Positions 5,970 to 12,794 of a stretch of DNA of 12,804 nucleotides are shown here, piece after piece. Source of the stretch: an uncultured Trueperaceae bacterium. GTDB lineage: Bacteria; Deinococcota; Deinococci; Deinococcales; Trueperaceae. The notes under the pieces were generated by a model. That model did no database searches. It had not been told where the DNA came from and worked only from the letters and a program-made list of their open reading frames with translations. A program made the translations under genes and the position numbers. Location: assembly GCA_937907415.1 (NCBI GenBank), contig CALCHY010000255.1:1-12804 (forward strand), written 5' to 3'. How positions within the stretch are numbered: the first letter of the stretch is position 1; each line of letters opens with the position of its first letter.

Positions 5970-6404
5970 CTAGGTGATCTGGTGGCGTCGCCTGATGGCG
6001 TTGAGGATGAGCTTGGCGGTGTAGGCGTGGCCTGGCGTGTGCTGCTGTAGGAGCGCGAGCGCTATCGGGATGGCGGTGGTGATGTGGTCGAGTTCTCGTG
6101 GCCTGGCTGCTCTGCGGTGTGGTTCTGGTGGTAGTTGTCCGGTGAGGACGAAGTAGACGAGGATGCGGGCCTCCTCGAACGGCAGGCGACTCAGGTTGAC
6201 GTCGAAGGCGTCGTGGAACTCTGTGACATGGTCGCCGGGTGCAAGGCTCTGGAAGATGCCGGCCAAGGTGAGAACGAGATCAGGTGAGCCGGGGCAGTGG
6301 TTGATGTAGTTCTGGAGAAGAACGGCTTTGAAGCCGAGTGATCCATAGTCATGGACGGCGGCGTAGGCGGTGAGGTGACTGAAGCCGGGGAAGTGAATGC
6401 TCAC
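5970..6404 (-). CDS. Uncharacterised 144-residue protein
   Basis: I recognise no family. The product is mostly helical by eye, starting MSIHFPGFSHLTAYAAVHDY (with GTG read as Met), with a middle hydrophobic helix, VLTLAGIFQSLA (about 44-55), then FEEARILVYFVLTG (76-89), and a basic C-terminus, ILNAIRRRHQIT. I place the start at the GTG at 6404 because it has a perfect AGGAGG at a 6-base distance. The frame also stays open 19 codons further to another GTG at 6461, but that one lacks a ribosome-binding site and comes close to the terminator-like hairpin. The same GTG overlaps a TGA (GTGA) that closes a frame beginning at a start-stop pair at 6544. It heads the cargo block transcribed toward the ArdC-like gene. 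Confidence 0.65.
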   Translation of the reverse strand: MSIHFPGFSHLTAYAAVHDYGSLGFKAVLLQNYINHCPGSPDLVLTLAGIFQSLAPGDHVTEFHDAFDVNLSRLPFEEARILVYFVLTGQLPPEPHRRAARPRELDHITTAIPIALALLQQHTPGHAYTAKLILNAIRRRHQIT

Positions 6405-6483
6405 TGGTTTCCTCCTAATTTGGTGATAGCGGGCGGGGCCCTCCATTTGCAGATGGCCCACGTGCCCGCCTTTGACGAAAAGA

Positions 6484-6511
6484 GCCCCGTCCTTCGGAAG
6501 AAAGGCGGGGC
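6484..6511 (-). terminator. Terminator-like hairpin in the leader of the 144-residue gene
   Basis: On the minus strand GCCCCG pairs with CGGGGC, then after one C-A mismatch CCTTTC pairs with GAAGG-type bases, leaving a 4-base loop. CTCTTTTCGTC follows as a T-rich tail. It shares GCCCCG, CTTCCGAA, GGA and CGGGGC with the hairpin before the ArdC-like gene, so the two look like related copies. It may end read-through from the restriction/HEPN genes, or attenuate the downstream block. Confidence 0.65.
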
Positions 6512-6538
6512 GGTCGCTGGTGGTGGCTGGTCGGCGGT

Positions 6539-6557
6539 CTACATTGACTTGCTCCTT
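6539..6557 (-). promoter_or_regulatory. Ribosome-binding site followed by a start-stop pair (ATG-TAG)
   Basis: AAGGAG (6557-6552) lies 7 bases before an ATG (6544-6542) that is followed immediately by TAG (6541-6539). After the TAG the same frame stays open for 45 codons and ends in a TGA that overlaps the GTG start of the 144-residue gene (GTGA). It is either a start-stop stalling element upstream of the hairpin, or a small coupled ORF broken by an amber mutation. Confidence 0.4.
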
Positions 6558-6860
6558 TCGTTACGGGAAGGGTGATTAGCTCGGAAGGGTTAGATCGTGT
6601 GTTCTAGAGGTCTCTCGGCAACATCTGCCCGCCGCATGCGGAAAGGGGCATGGTGCTGCTGAGTACCCGGAACGCCGGGCGTATCGGCAGCTTTTGACAT
6701 TTTGAATTCGCTTTCGACAGGGTTATCGAATGGGGGGAGGGGGGGTCTTACAACCCCGCCGTTTTCGCGATGTTGGGGGGCAACCTTCGGACACCAGGAG
6801 GGGTAGATCTCAGAATGAGGTGTACAGCCCAGACCATACGGTGTTCGCTTCAGCAAGTCT

Positions 6861-7556
6861 CTACTGCGGCCGAGTAGCGCTTCGCCAAATTCGGTCTGCC
6901 TGATCGATGATTAAGACGACGCCTCGGAAGCGGTCGAGAACGTCGGGCAGGAATCCGGCTGAAAGTCGAATCTCGTTTCCTTTGAGGCTCAGATGCCGCG
7001 ATTGTTCGATGACGCGGCGCTCTTCCATGTGCCGGTCTTCGAGCCGTCCGTCTGAGTGCGCGATGATGTTGCGGACGCGGTACGTGTCCCTCAGGTGTTT
7101 CCAAGTTGCCTGGGAGTCCCTACTGTCCAGAGTTAGTCCAACGACCTTCGTTAGGTACTCCTCTGCGCGGTTCACGCCGCGTCCCTTGAGATCAGTGAAC
7201 GCGACCCGCAGCTTCCGCTCTTGCTGGTAGTGCTTGCACAGCACGTTCAGTTGATGCTCGAACGTGGCGCACAGGGTCAAGAAGACCGAAGATCTGTGTA
7301 GGTTCGGGAAGGTATCTGCGTAGATGCCCTCTACATCCCAGTCGTGATCGCTCATCCCGTCCAACACTTCGTACTCGATCTCGAAAGGCGTGCCCTCTCC
7401 GTGCTTACCGGTGTCACGATGGCTCACGAACTGGTCGAGTCCCAGTTCCAGCTGGCGTTCGACGTTGGAGACGTAGGCTGACAGAAGAACAATGTGTTCC
7501 ATCGCCATTTGGCCCCACGTGTAGATGAACTCGCCGCCTACAATCATTCTGGCCAC
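6861..7556 (-). CDS. HEPN-like protein with RNxxxH motif (putative RNase)
   Basis: The 231-residue, mainly helical product contains TYRVRNIIAHSDGRL (158-172). Its R162-N163-I-I-A-H167 fits the R-N-x3-H active-site pattern of HEPN-superfamily RNases, and the preceding helix with polar residues and the following acidic helix fit the fold. An earlier helical pair with SSVFLTLCATFEHQLNVLCK (89-108) resembles the first helices of MAE_28990/RiboL-PSP-like HEPN proteins. There is no signal peptide, membrane segment or fused nucleotidyltransferase. The GTG start is supported by GAGGAG at a 6-base spacing. It lies downstream of, and on the same strand as, the type III mod-res pair but 380 bases away, so co-transcription is possible though not shown. 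HEPN proteins cut RNA in toxin-antitoxin and abortive-infection systems. No antitoxin-like neighbour is visible. The family assignment rests on this motif and the helical layout. Confidence 0.6.
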   Translation of the reverse strand: MARMIVGGEFIYTWGQMAMEHIVLLSAYVSNVERQLELGLDQFVSHRDTGKHGEGTPFEIEYEVLDGMSDHDWDVEGIYADTFPNLHRSSVFLTLCATFEHQLNVLCKHYQQERKLRVAFTDLKGRGVNRAEEYLTKVVGLTLDSRDSQATWKHLRDTYRVRNIIAHSDGRLEDRHMEERRVIEQSRHLSLKGNEIRLSAGFLPDVLDRFRGVVLIIDQADRIWRSATRPQ

Positions 7557-7936
7557 GTCAGGCTCCTCATGACATTTGGCTCACCGTCGTATGAGGTCCC
7601 CATCCAGACAGTCCGGAAATAGGGGTGTGACGCTGGCGGCCCTGCAGTTCCTTGAGCAAAGCGTCGCCTTGCTGATAAGCCGAACGGAGGCGAGAGCGTG
7701 AGCAGCGTAATCGGTAGCTTGGAGACGGCAGTAGAGCCCAAACGCGTGCCTGTACCCTGGCTACGTGCTTCGCGCGGCCTCATTGGCAAAAGTACAGCCA
7801 ACGGGCGTTTCAAGTGCTCAACACCGCGTTCTAGGTCTCTAGCTGCGCCCTGAAACGAAACTGGGATGGGGAACGAGGCGATCCTCTGCAGGCAGAACCG
7901 TTGATGCAAGATTGGGCGCGGGTATTGAGCCATGCG
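7557..7936. other. Gap between res and the HEPN-like gene, no convincing gene
   Basis: These 380 bases carry no gene I can support. A 129-codon minus-strand frame begins with an ATG three bases after the res stop and runs 13 bases into the HEPN-like gene, but it has no ribosome-binding site and its product has an unnatural Arg/Pro/Ser mix. Short inverted repeats TTGGC-9-GCCAA (7783-7801) and CCTCAT-20-ATGAGG (7565-7596) are present; the second one brackets the region upstream of the HEPN start and could matter for its control. Confidence 0.4.
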
Positions 7937-10603
7937 CTAGTTCTTGGAACTGGCCTCTGGAGATGACCTTGCGCTGCCGGCGATAAGTCCTGGCAGCCGC
8001 GCTTGCCAGTCGTCCATCAGCACCAGTTCGCACTGCACGGTGGTTCCGTCCTCGGTGAGTAGTTCCATCTGTCCGGCCGGGACGGTCTTGTCCCATTGGA
8101 ACGCGCCGGTGAGGAGGTCGAGCACGGCCGCCTTGTAAGTGGTGTCGTCGTTGCCGCCGAGGTGGTCGCCTTTGGTCTCAAGTACGGTGATGCGGTTTGC
8201 TGTGCCGTCGGGTCGTGCGGCGAAGATGAAGTCGGGGTAGATCTTGCCGCGTCGCCAGCCCTGCACGTAGTACTGGTTGCGGGCGACGTTGCGGTGCCAC
8301 CAGCGAAGGGTCTCTTCGGCATCGAGGTAGACGGCTACGTCGCGCTCATCGGGGTTGAATTCAGCGGCGTACTGGGGCGCGAAGAGGCTCTTCTGTAGGG
8401 GGCCGCCGTCGAGGCCGGTGACTTGCGGAGCGTTCTCGGGCTCGGTGGTGATGGACGCTTGGGGCATGCGCCAGTTGGCGCCGTCGGCGCGGAGGCGGAA
8501 CTGCACGTTGCCGCAGGAGACCTCGTGGCGGAAGAGTTGCTCAGCCTTCTCGTCGCGTTTCTCGGCGAGGTACTTGCGGAGTTCGCTCAAGATCAGGCTG
8601 GAGAGTTGTCCGAGGCGTTCGTCGGTGAAGCCGCACGCCCTGAGACCGTCTAGGAGCCTGCCGACGATGTCGCGGGCTATCCAGGCGTTCTGCACGATGT
8701 CGGAGGTAAGCCTGACCAGGTAGGCGGGGTCGAGGGCGTGAACGGTTTTGTTGGCTTCGACCCTTTCGGCGACGATGCGTTCTTGTCCCTCGGTGAGGGT
8801 GATGCGCTGCAGCTGGCTCTCGGCCGCCTGGAAGTTCGTTGGTATGCGAGCCACGAGAGGTCTAATGTCGAGGTCGGTCCAGTCGAGCTGGTAGAGGATG
8901 TCCGTGTCGTAGTCGAGCAGCCGGGCTTGTCCCCGCTCGATCTTGAGGACTTTCGGTAGGTAGATCTCGGTGGTTCGGAACTCAGCACGGCGGGGGATGT
9001 TGCGGGGCCCATTTGTCGTGCCGCCGGTTTCGTCTTCCTGGCGGACTTCTCTTACCAAGTCGCCGAGGCCGCCTTCTTCCAAACCGGTTTTGACGGCTTG
9101 AACGACGTCGGCGGTTGAGGCATGGTGGGCGTATACGTAGCACTCGTCTAACGCTTCGACGCCGGTCTTCTCGGCGTGGGGTTGCCGGAGGATGCGGCCG
9201 ACGAGCTGGGTCATGCTGTTGAGGCTGGAGCTGGCCGCTAGGGAGCAGAGAACGTAGGCGAAGGGGTTGTCCCAGCCCTCTTGCAGCGCTTGCTTGGTGA
9301 TGATGACGCGCACGCGGTTGGTGGGCGCTAGCAGGTCTTGGTTCTCGGGGTTGTTTAGGTCGTTGACGTCGGCGGTCTTGATGGCGATCTCGGCGTCGGG
9401 GTCGAGCCCGGCTTGCGCGAGCCACTCTTTGACGTCTAGGGCGTGGATGTGGTTGCCGTCGCGTTGGTCTTCGCCGGTACGCTCGACCTGTACGAGCATG
9501 ATGGGGCGGATGTAGTTTCCGCCGTTGGCCCGGTGCTCGCTGGCGGCTGCCTGTAGTTCATCGAGCTTATCGAGGGCGGCGTTGAGGGTGTTGCGCCAGT
9601 CGGCCTCTTGGAGGGTGGCGAGGTTGAGGGGCATCTTGATCATGCCCTCGCGCAGCAGCTCGACTCCTAGGACGTCCACGAGGACGTTGGCGTAGCGCGC
9701 CTCGCGCGGGTTTCTCCCGCCTCGGGCTGCGACGTCCACGGGGGTTGCGGTCAGTTCGAGGACGAAGGCGGGGTTGAAGCCGTAGAGCGTCCTGAACGCT
9801 AGATCGCTGATGGCCCTGTGCCCCTCGTCCATGACGACGACGGGGCGGATGAGCCGCAGCGCGTTGCCCAGGGAGTCCTTGACCATCGGCCACATGCTCC
9901 CGGAGCCAGCGGCGGCGCTGTAGGCGTCTAGGTTCGGGGTGGCGTCAAGCGCAGCCTGGTGCGCGGCCTGGTCGCCTTCGGGTGGCAAGAAGCCGTGGAC
10001 GTCACCGCGGTCCTGAAACATCTTGAGGGAGTCCTTGGTCTCGCGGTTGGCGGCTTGCAGCATGAGGACCATGACACAGAGGTGCGTCTCGACGTCCCGG
10101 GCGTTGAGGGGATCGTTCTTCTCCATGATCTTCACGCGGCCCGCCGCCGAGCGGTCCAGCATCTGCCGGTACGGGTGCTCCCGGTCCTTCAGTTGCTTGA
10201 GAGTTTGCGTGTAGATGGCCTCGTTCGGGACAATCCAGAGCACGAAGCCGGAGTTCTGCCCGAGGTACCGGCCCATGATCCGAGACAGCGAGGCGGTAGC
10301 AAGGTAGGTCTTACCGCCACCGGTAGGCACCTTGAGCACCACGTTAGGCACGCTACGGCCGACGCCGTCCTTACGAGGCGAGAAGGGGATATTGGCGCGG
10401 GTGACCGGCAGCTTGCCCGCTTGCTTCAAGGCATCCCAAGCCTTCTCGGCGTGGTCCGGTACGTCTATGCCTAGGTCGGGATCTTGCCTAATAAGCTCTT
10501 GGACGCGATCGGCGCGCTTCTTCTCGTCGACGAGATGTGTCAGGTAGTCATCAACGACGGTCAGAACTCGCGCCTGGTAGTCCAGATCCCGCAGCACTGT
10601 CAT
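7937..10603 (-). CDS. res: Type III restriction enzyme Res subunit (helicase-nuclease)
   Basis: The 888-residue product has the full superfamily 2 helicase set: Walker A VPTGGGKTY (92-100), DEGH (259-262), LTATP (284-288), motif V KQALQEGWDNP (437-447) and motif VI QLVGRILRQP (466-475). The C-terminus holds a PD-(D/E)xK nuclease core with YPDFIF (789-794) and VLETKG (807-812), where D791, E809 and K811 are the likely catalytic residues. This order and size (usual range about 870-1000) are those of type III Res proteins, which use ATP to communicate along DNA between two inversely oriented sites and cut beyond one of them, only in complex with Mod. The ATG overlaps the mod stop (ATGA), so translation is coupled and subunit supply balanced. 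All motifs look intact, so the enzyme is probably active. Confidence 0.94.
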   Translation of the reverse strand: MTVLRDLDYQARVLTVVDDYLTHLVDEKKRADRVQELIRQDPDLGIDVPDHAEKAWDALKQAGKLPVTRANIPFSPRKDGVGRSVPNVVLKVPTGGGKTYLATASLSRIMGRYLGQNSGFVLWIVPNEAIYTQTLKQLKDREHPYRQMLDRSAAGRVKIMEKNDPLNARDVETHLCVMVLMLQAANRETKDSLKMFQDRGDVHGFLPPEGDQAAHQAALDATPNLDAYSAAAGSGSMWPMVKDSLGNALRLIRPVVVMDEGHRAISDLAFRTLYGFNPAFVLELTATPVDVAARGGRNPREARYANVLVDVLGVELLREGMIKMPLNLATLQEADWRNTLNAALDKLDELQAAASEHRANGGNYIRPIMLVQVERTGEDQRDGNHIHALDVKEWLAQAGLDPDAEIAIKTADVNDLNNPENQDLLAPTNRVRVIITKQALQEGWDNPFAYVLCSLAASSSLNSMTQLVGRILRQPHAEKTGVEALDECYVYAHHASTADVVQAVKTGLEEGGLGDLVREVRQEDETGGTTNGPRNIPRRAEFRTTEIYLPKVLKIERGQARLLDYDTDILYQLDWTDLDIRPLVARIPTNFQAAESQLQRITLTEGQERIVAERVEANKTVHALDPAYLVRLTSDIVQNAWIARDIVGRLLDGLRACGFTDERLGQLSSLILSELRKYLAEKRDEKAEQLFRHEVSCGNVQFRLRADGANWRMPQASITTEPENAPQVTGLDGGPLQKSLFAPQYAAEFNPDERDVAVYLDAEETLRWWHRNVARNQYYVQGWRRGKIYPDFIFAARPDGTANRITVLETKGDHLGGNDDTTYKAAVLDLLTGAFQWDKTVPAGQMELLTEDGTTVQCELVLMDDWQARLPGLIAGSARSSPEASSKN

Positions 10604-12426
10604 TCCCTCTCGACGCGGTATAGCGCGAACGGGAGCGGTGCGAACTCGACGGGGAGGTCCGCGTCGTTGAGCATCTTCTGGGAAACGAAGCGCGCGGGTG
10701 CGAACACGACATGGCGACCCTCACGGGTCTCGGCGATGCTCCTTGCCTTGGCCAGGGTGAGGGCGGCGTCGCTCGACTTCAGGAACTCCAGGTCTGGCTG
10801 GTAGATGAGCCATACGTGGGCACCTGCTGCTTCGCCTAAGTATCCGTGCCCTGGCTGGCCCAGCGCATCCGTTTCCATCGTCTCAGTGGGAAGTGGTGTG
10901 TTGGTGGCCGTGTGGAAGAGGACGCTTGCCAGCGCCTCGTAGGAGGGCAGGCTTTCACCAGTCAGCAGGCTGTCCATGTCGATGGGGTCGCCCAAGGTGC
11001 AATAGGTGAACGTACCGCCAAGTCCTTCTGCTCGTTCTTCGACTTTCTTTTCGCCTGTTACGACAAGCTCGCCGTTAGTAACGGATTTCCTTATCGCGTC
11101 GTAGCTGGGGCCGAAGGAGTTCTCGAGCCCAGTTACCTGTTCCAGTAGCCTGGTACCTTGCCTAAGCTTCGTCCAAGTAATCTTCTCGCGGAGCAACTCG
11201 TCGCGTTGCGTTCCGGTATAGGAGTAGCCTTTGATGGCGCGGCGTACTCGCTCGGCCGTCAAGGAATCGGCGTAGTCCTCCATCTCGACCAGGATGAACT
11301 TACGGTTCCCCCCGTCCGTGGCGTTGGCTGCGAGGACGGCATGCGCGGTTGTAGCGGAGCCAGCGAACGAGTCGAGGATGATGGAGTCCTCGTCGGTGGC
11401 CACCTCTAGGATGCGGCTGAGCAGGCGAACAGGTTTCGGCGTAAAGAAGTCAATCTCTTCGCCAGCCATTATCTCTCGAAGTTCCTTTTTGGCCTCATCA
11501 GTGTGTCCCGCGAACTCGTGAGTCCACCAGGTTCCGGGCACTACACCACCGCCACCGCGGAGCATGTGGCGGTAGCGCTTGAAGCCCGGCGTAGAACCTC
11601 TACCGTCGGGCCCCCACCAGACGAGATCTTCTTCAGCGTGGCGCGCGTGCTCTAGCTGTGAGTATGCCCATACCCGGGTTCGCTTCGGCCAAACTTCCTC
11701 GCCTGTCAGCGGGTTGGTGATGGGATAGAAGAGGTTGGGACGCTCATCGGCCGTCTTATTGCATGTGTAGTCACTTACGCGAAAGACGCCACGCTCATCT
11801 TCGTGCCGATAGTTGCTGTCGTTTTGCTCCGAGCGCTCAAGCAGGTTTCTCGTGAAGTCCTGGCTTTTTCTGTAAACGAGAATGTGATCATGCATGGCCG
11901 AGAAACCTGTTGCATCGTTCGCTGGCGAGTACTTCTTTTGCCACGCGATGTGCGCGTAGAACCCGTTGTCCTGCGAGAAAATCTCGTCCAGCATTTCTCG
12001 TAGGTGATGTTGCTCGTTGTCGTCGATAGTTACGAACAAGACTCCGTCATCGGCCAATAGCTCATGTAGAAGTCTCAGTCGTGGATACATCATGGCAGCC
12101 CACTTGTCGTGTCGCAGCCCATCCTCGATGGTGATGGGGTTGCTGTTTAGCCACTCGCGCAGCATGGGGCTGTTTACGTTGTCGTTGTAGCTCCAGCCTT
12201 CGTTGCCCGTGTTGTAGGGCGGGTCGATGAAGATGCAGTCAACCTTCCCGGCGTATCTGGGAAGGAGTGCCTTGAGGGCGTGGAGGTTGTCGCCGTGAAT
12301 GATGAGGTTGTCATCGAGGCTGGCGTCGCCGATGCCCTTATCGGCGTGGACCACGAGCGGCCGGAACGGCACGCTGAGGTGGTGGTTGTAGACGAACTCT
12401 TTTCCTTTGAAGACTAGCTCCGGCAC
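10600..12426 (-). CDS. mod: Type III restriction-modification DNA adenine methyltransferase Mod
   Basis: The 608-residue product shows the beta-class amino-methyltransferase order: motif IV IDPPYNTGNEGWSYND (67-82) first, then a central region (about 150-320) that would hold the target-recognition domain, then FTPKPVRLLSRIL (328-340) and the SAM-binding motif I LDSFAGSATTAHAVL (351-365). It would transfer a methyl group from S-adenosylmethionine to N6 of adenine in a short asymmetric site, on one strand only, and gives sequence specificity to the Mod-Res complex. Start: GTG, with AAGGGG seven bases upstream; the N-terminal text from the GTG on is family-like. A 7-bp inverted repeat lies upstream (12459-12493). 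Its stop overlaps the res ATG. I find no simple-sequence repeat in the gene, so no sign of the phase variation known for some mod genes. Confidence 0.94.
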   Translation of the reverse strand: MPELVFKGKEFVYNHHLSVPFRPLVVHADKGIGDASLDDNLIIHGDNLHALKALLPRYAGKVDCIFIDPPYNTGNEGWSYNDNVNSPMLREWLNSNPITIEDGLRHDKWAAMMYPRLRLLHELLADDGVLFVTIDDNEQHHLREMLDEIFSQDNGFYAHIAWQKKYSPANDATGFSAMHDHILVYRKSQDFTRNLLERSEQNDSNYRHEDERGVFRVSDYTCNKTADERPNLFYPITNPLTGEEVWPKRTRVWAYSQLEHARHAEEDLVWWGPDGRGSTPGFKRYRHMLRGGGGVVPGTWWTHEFAGHTDEAKKELREIMAGEEIDFFTPKPVRLLSRILEVATDEDSIILDSFAGSATTAHAVLAANATDGGNRKFILVEMEDYADSLTAERVRRAIKGYSYTGTQRDELLREKITWTKLRQGTRLLEQVTGLENSFGPSYDAIRKSVTNGELVVTGEKKVEERAEGLGGTFTYCTLGDPIDMDSLLTGESLPSYEALASVLFHTATNTPLPTETMETDALGQPGHGYLGEAAGAHVWLIYQPDLEFLKSSDAALTLAKARSIAETREGRHVVFAPARFVSQKMLNDADLPVEFAPLPFALYRVERE

Positions 12427-12458
12427 AAACGTTCCCCTTCTGCCCGCCGGGCCTTGAC

Positions 12459-12493
12459 GCTTTGCAACTTACTAGAAGCGTAACCCGCAAAGC
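12459..12493. promoter_or_regulatory. 7-bp inverted repeat upstream of mod (possible operator)
   Basis: GCTTTGC (12459-12465) and GCAAAGC (12487-12493) face each other across 21 bases, 33-67 bases before the mod GTG. This is where a promoter and an autoregulatory operator would be expected for a restriction-modification operon. No regulator gene (C protein) is visible in the window. Confidence 0.3.
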
Positions 12494-12612
12494 CGTTTCC
12501 TCTCTTGGAAGGTAGTGGGGCGGGCCGCCCTCTGGCGGTTCCGCCTTGAAGTCGCACAACCAGCAGTAGGGGCTACTCCGGCGCCCCAAGAGGGAGCGCG
12601 CTTGTCGGCATC

Positions 12613-12634
12613 GGTACAGCTTAGGTACAGCTTA
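12613..12634 (+). repeat. Two tandem 11-base direct repeats (GGTACAGCTTA)
   Basis: GGTACAGCTTA occurs twice head to tail, at 12613-12623 and 12624-12634, about 115 bases from the attachment core. An 11-base period places both copies on the same face of the helix, as expected of adjacent sites for one DNA-binding protein such as an excisionase or integrase arm domain. Confidence 0.7.
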
Positions 12635-12666
12635 GAGGGGGGCCAAAGACGTTAGTCGGTATGTCT

Positions 12667-12735
12667 TGCCGTGATGCCTGGAAAGACTTTTGCCGTCTAA
12701 CACGGCATCTTGGAGCAAGGCGTTACGTGCCGTGA
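12667..12735. repeat. Cluster of TGCCGT motifs near the att core
   Basis: TGCCGTGA occurs at 12667-12674 and 12728-12735 as a direct repeat. TGCCGT also occurs at 12691-12696, and its inverse CACGGCA at 12701-12707. Four copies in 69 bases right beside the tRNA-derived core suggest arm-type integrase binding sites. Confidence 0.55.
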
Positions 12736-12749
12736 CGATCCAGGCTCAC

Positions 12750-12794
12750 CTCATAATCGATTGGTCACTGGTTCAAATCCAGTAGGGCCCACCA
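12750..12794 (+). tRNA. 3' half of a CAU-anticodon tRNA (Ile2 or Met), probable att site
   Basis: The anticodon loop CTCATAA (12750-12756, anticodon CAT at 12752-12754) is followed by the 3' anticodon stem TCGAT, a 5-base variable loop, T-stem ACTGG / CCAGT around TTCAAAT, acceptor strand AGGGCCC (12784-12790), discriminator A and encoded CCA (12792-12794). The 5' half is missing: the five bases before the loop cannot pair with TCGAT and no GGGCCCT acceptor strand lies upstream. A tRNA 3' half starting exactly at the anticodon loop is the usual identity block of tyrosine-integrase attachment sites. Given its orientation, the element lies to the left and the intact tRNA should be at the element's other end. 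The variable and T arms resemble tRNA-Ile2 (lysidine) genes, but elongator Met is not excluded. Confidence 0.8.

Larger units (their letters stand above)
6405..6860. other. Non-coding leader/intergenic region with G-runs and palindromes
   Basis: No gene here is convincing. The stretch holds a terminator-like hairpin (6484-6511), a ribosome-binding site with a start-stop pair (6539-6557), a 10-bp perfect palindrome CCGCATGCGG (6632-6641), a small hairpin CCCGG-AACG-CCGGG (6666-6679) and three long G-runs (6732-6737, 6739-6745, 6775-6780). An 88-codon TTG-started frame (6590-6856) spans it but has no ribosome-binding site and no protein-like composition. Confidence 0.5.
12427..12749. other. Att-proximal non-coding region with repeats
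   Basis: No gene is convincing in this 323-base stretch. From left to right it holds an inverted repeat upstream of mod (12459-12493), palindromic GC-rich hairpins (about 12525-12545), two tandem copies of an 11-base repeat (12613-12634), and a set of TGCCGT motifs in both orientations (12667-12735) next to the tRNA-derived site. The right part fits integrase or Xis binding sites beside an attachment core; the left part should hold the mod promoter, though I cannot name a clear -35/-10 pair. Confidence 0.5.

Noticed and set aside
6405..6461. 19-codon upstream extension of the 144-residue gene from another GTG
   Set aside because: No ribosome-binding site at 6461, whereas the GTG at 6404 has a perfect AGGAGG at six bases.
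6590..6856. 88-codon TTG-started frame
   Set aside because: No ribosome-binding site; it crosses long G-runs and palindromes, and the product is low-complexity.
7544..7933. 129-codon minus-strand frame between res and the HEPN-like gene
   Set aside because: No ribosome-binding site, composition unlike its neighbours, and it runs into the supported HEPN start.
10600..12426. Phase-variable mod gene
   Set aside because: No homopolymer or short tandem repeat tract long enough to slip was found in the gene or at its start.
12338..12589. 83-codon frame upstream of and overlapping mod
   Set aside because: No ribosome-binding site; it overlaps the supported GTG start of mod in another frame and has no recognisable motif.
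12719..12794. Complete tRNA gene at the right end
   Set aside because: The expected GGGCCCT acceptor strand, D-arm and 5' anticodon stem are all absent; only the 3' half is present.
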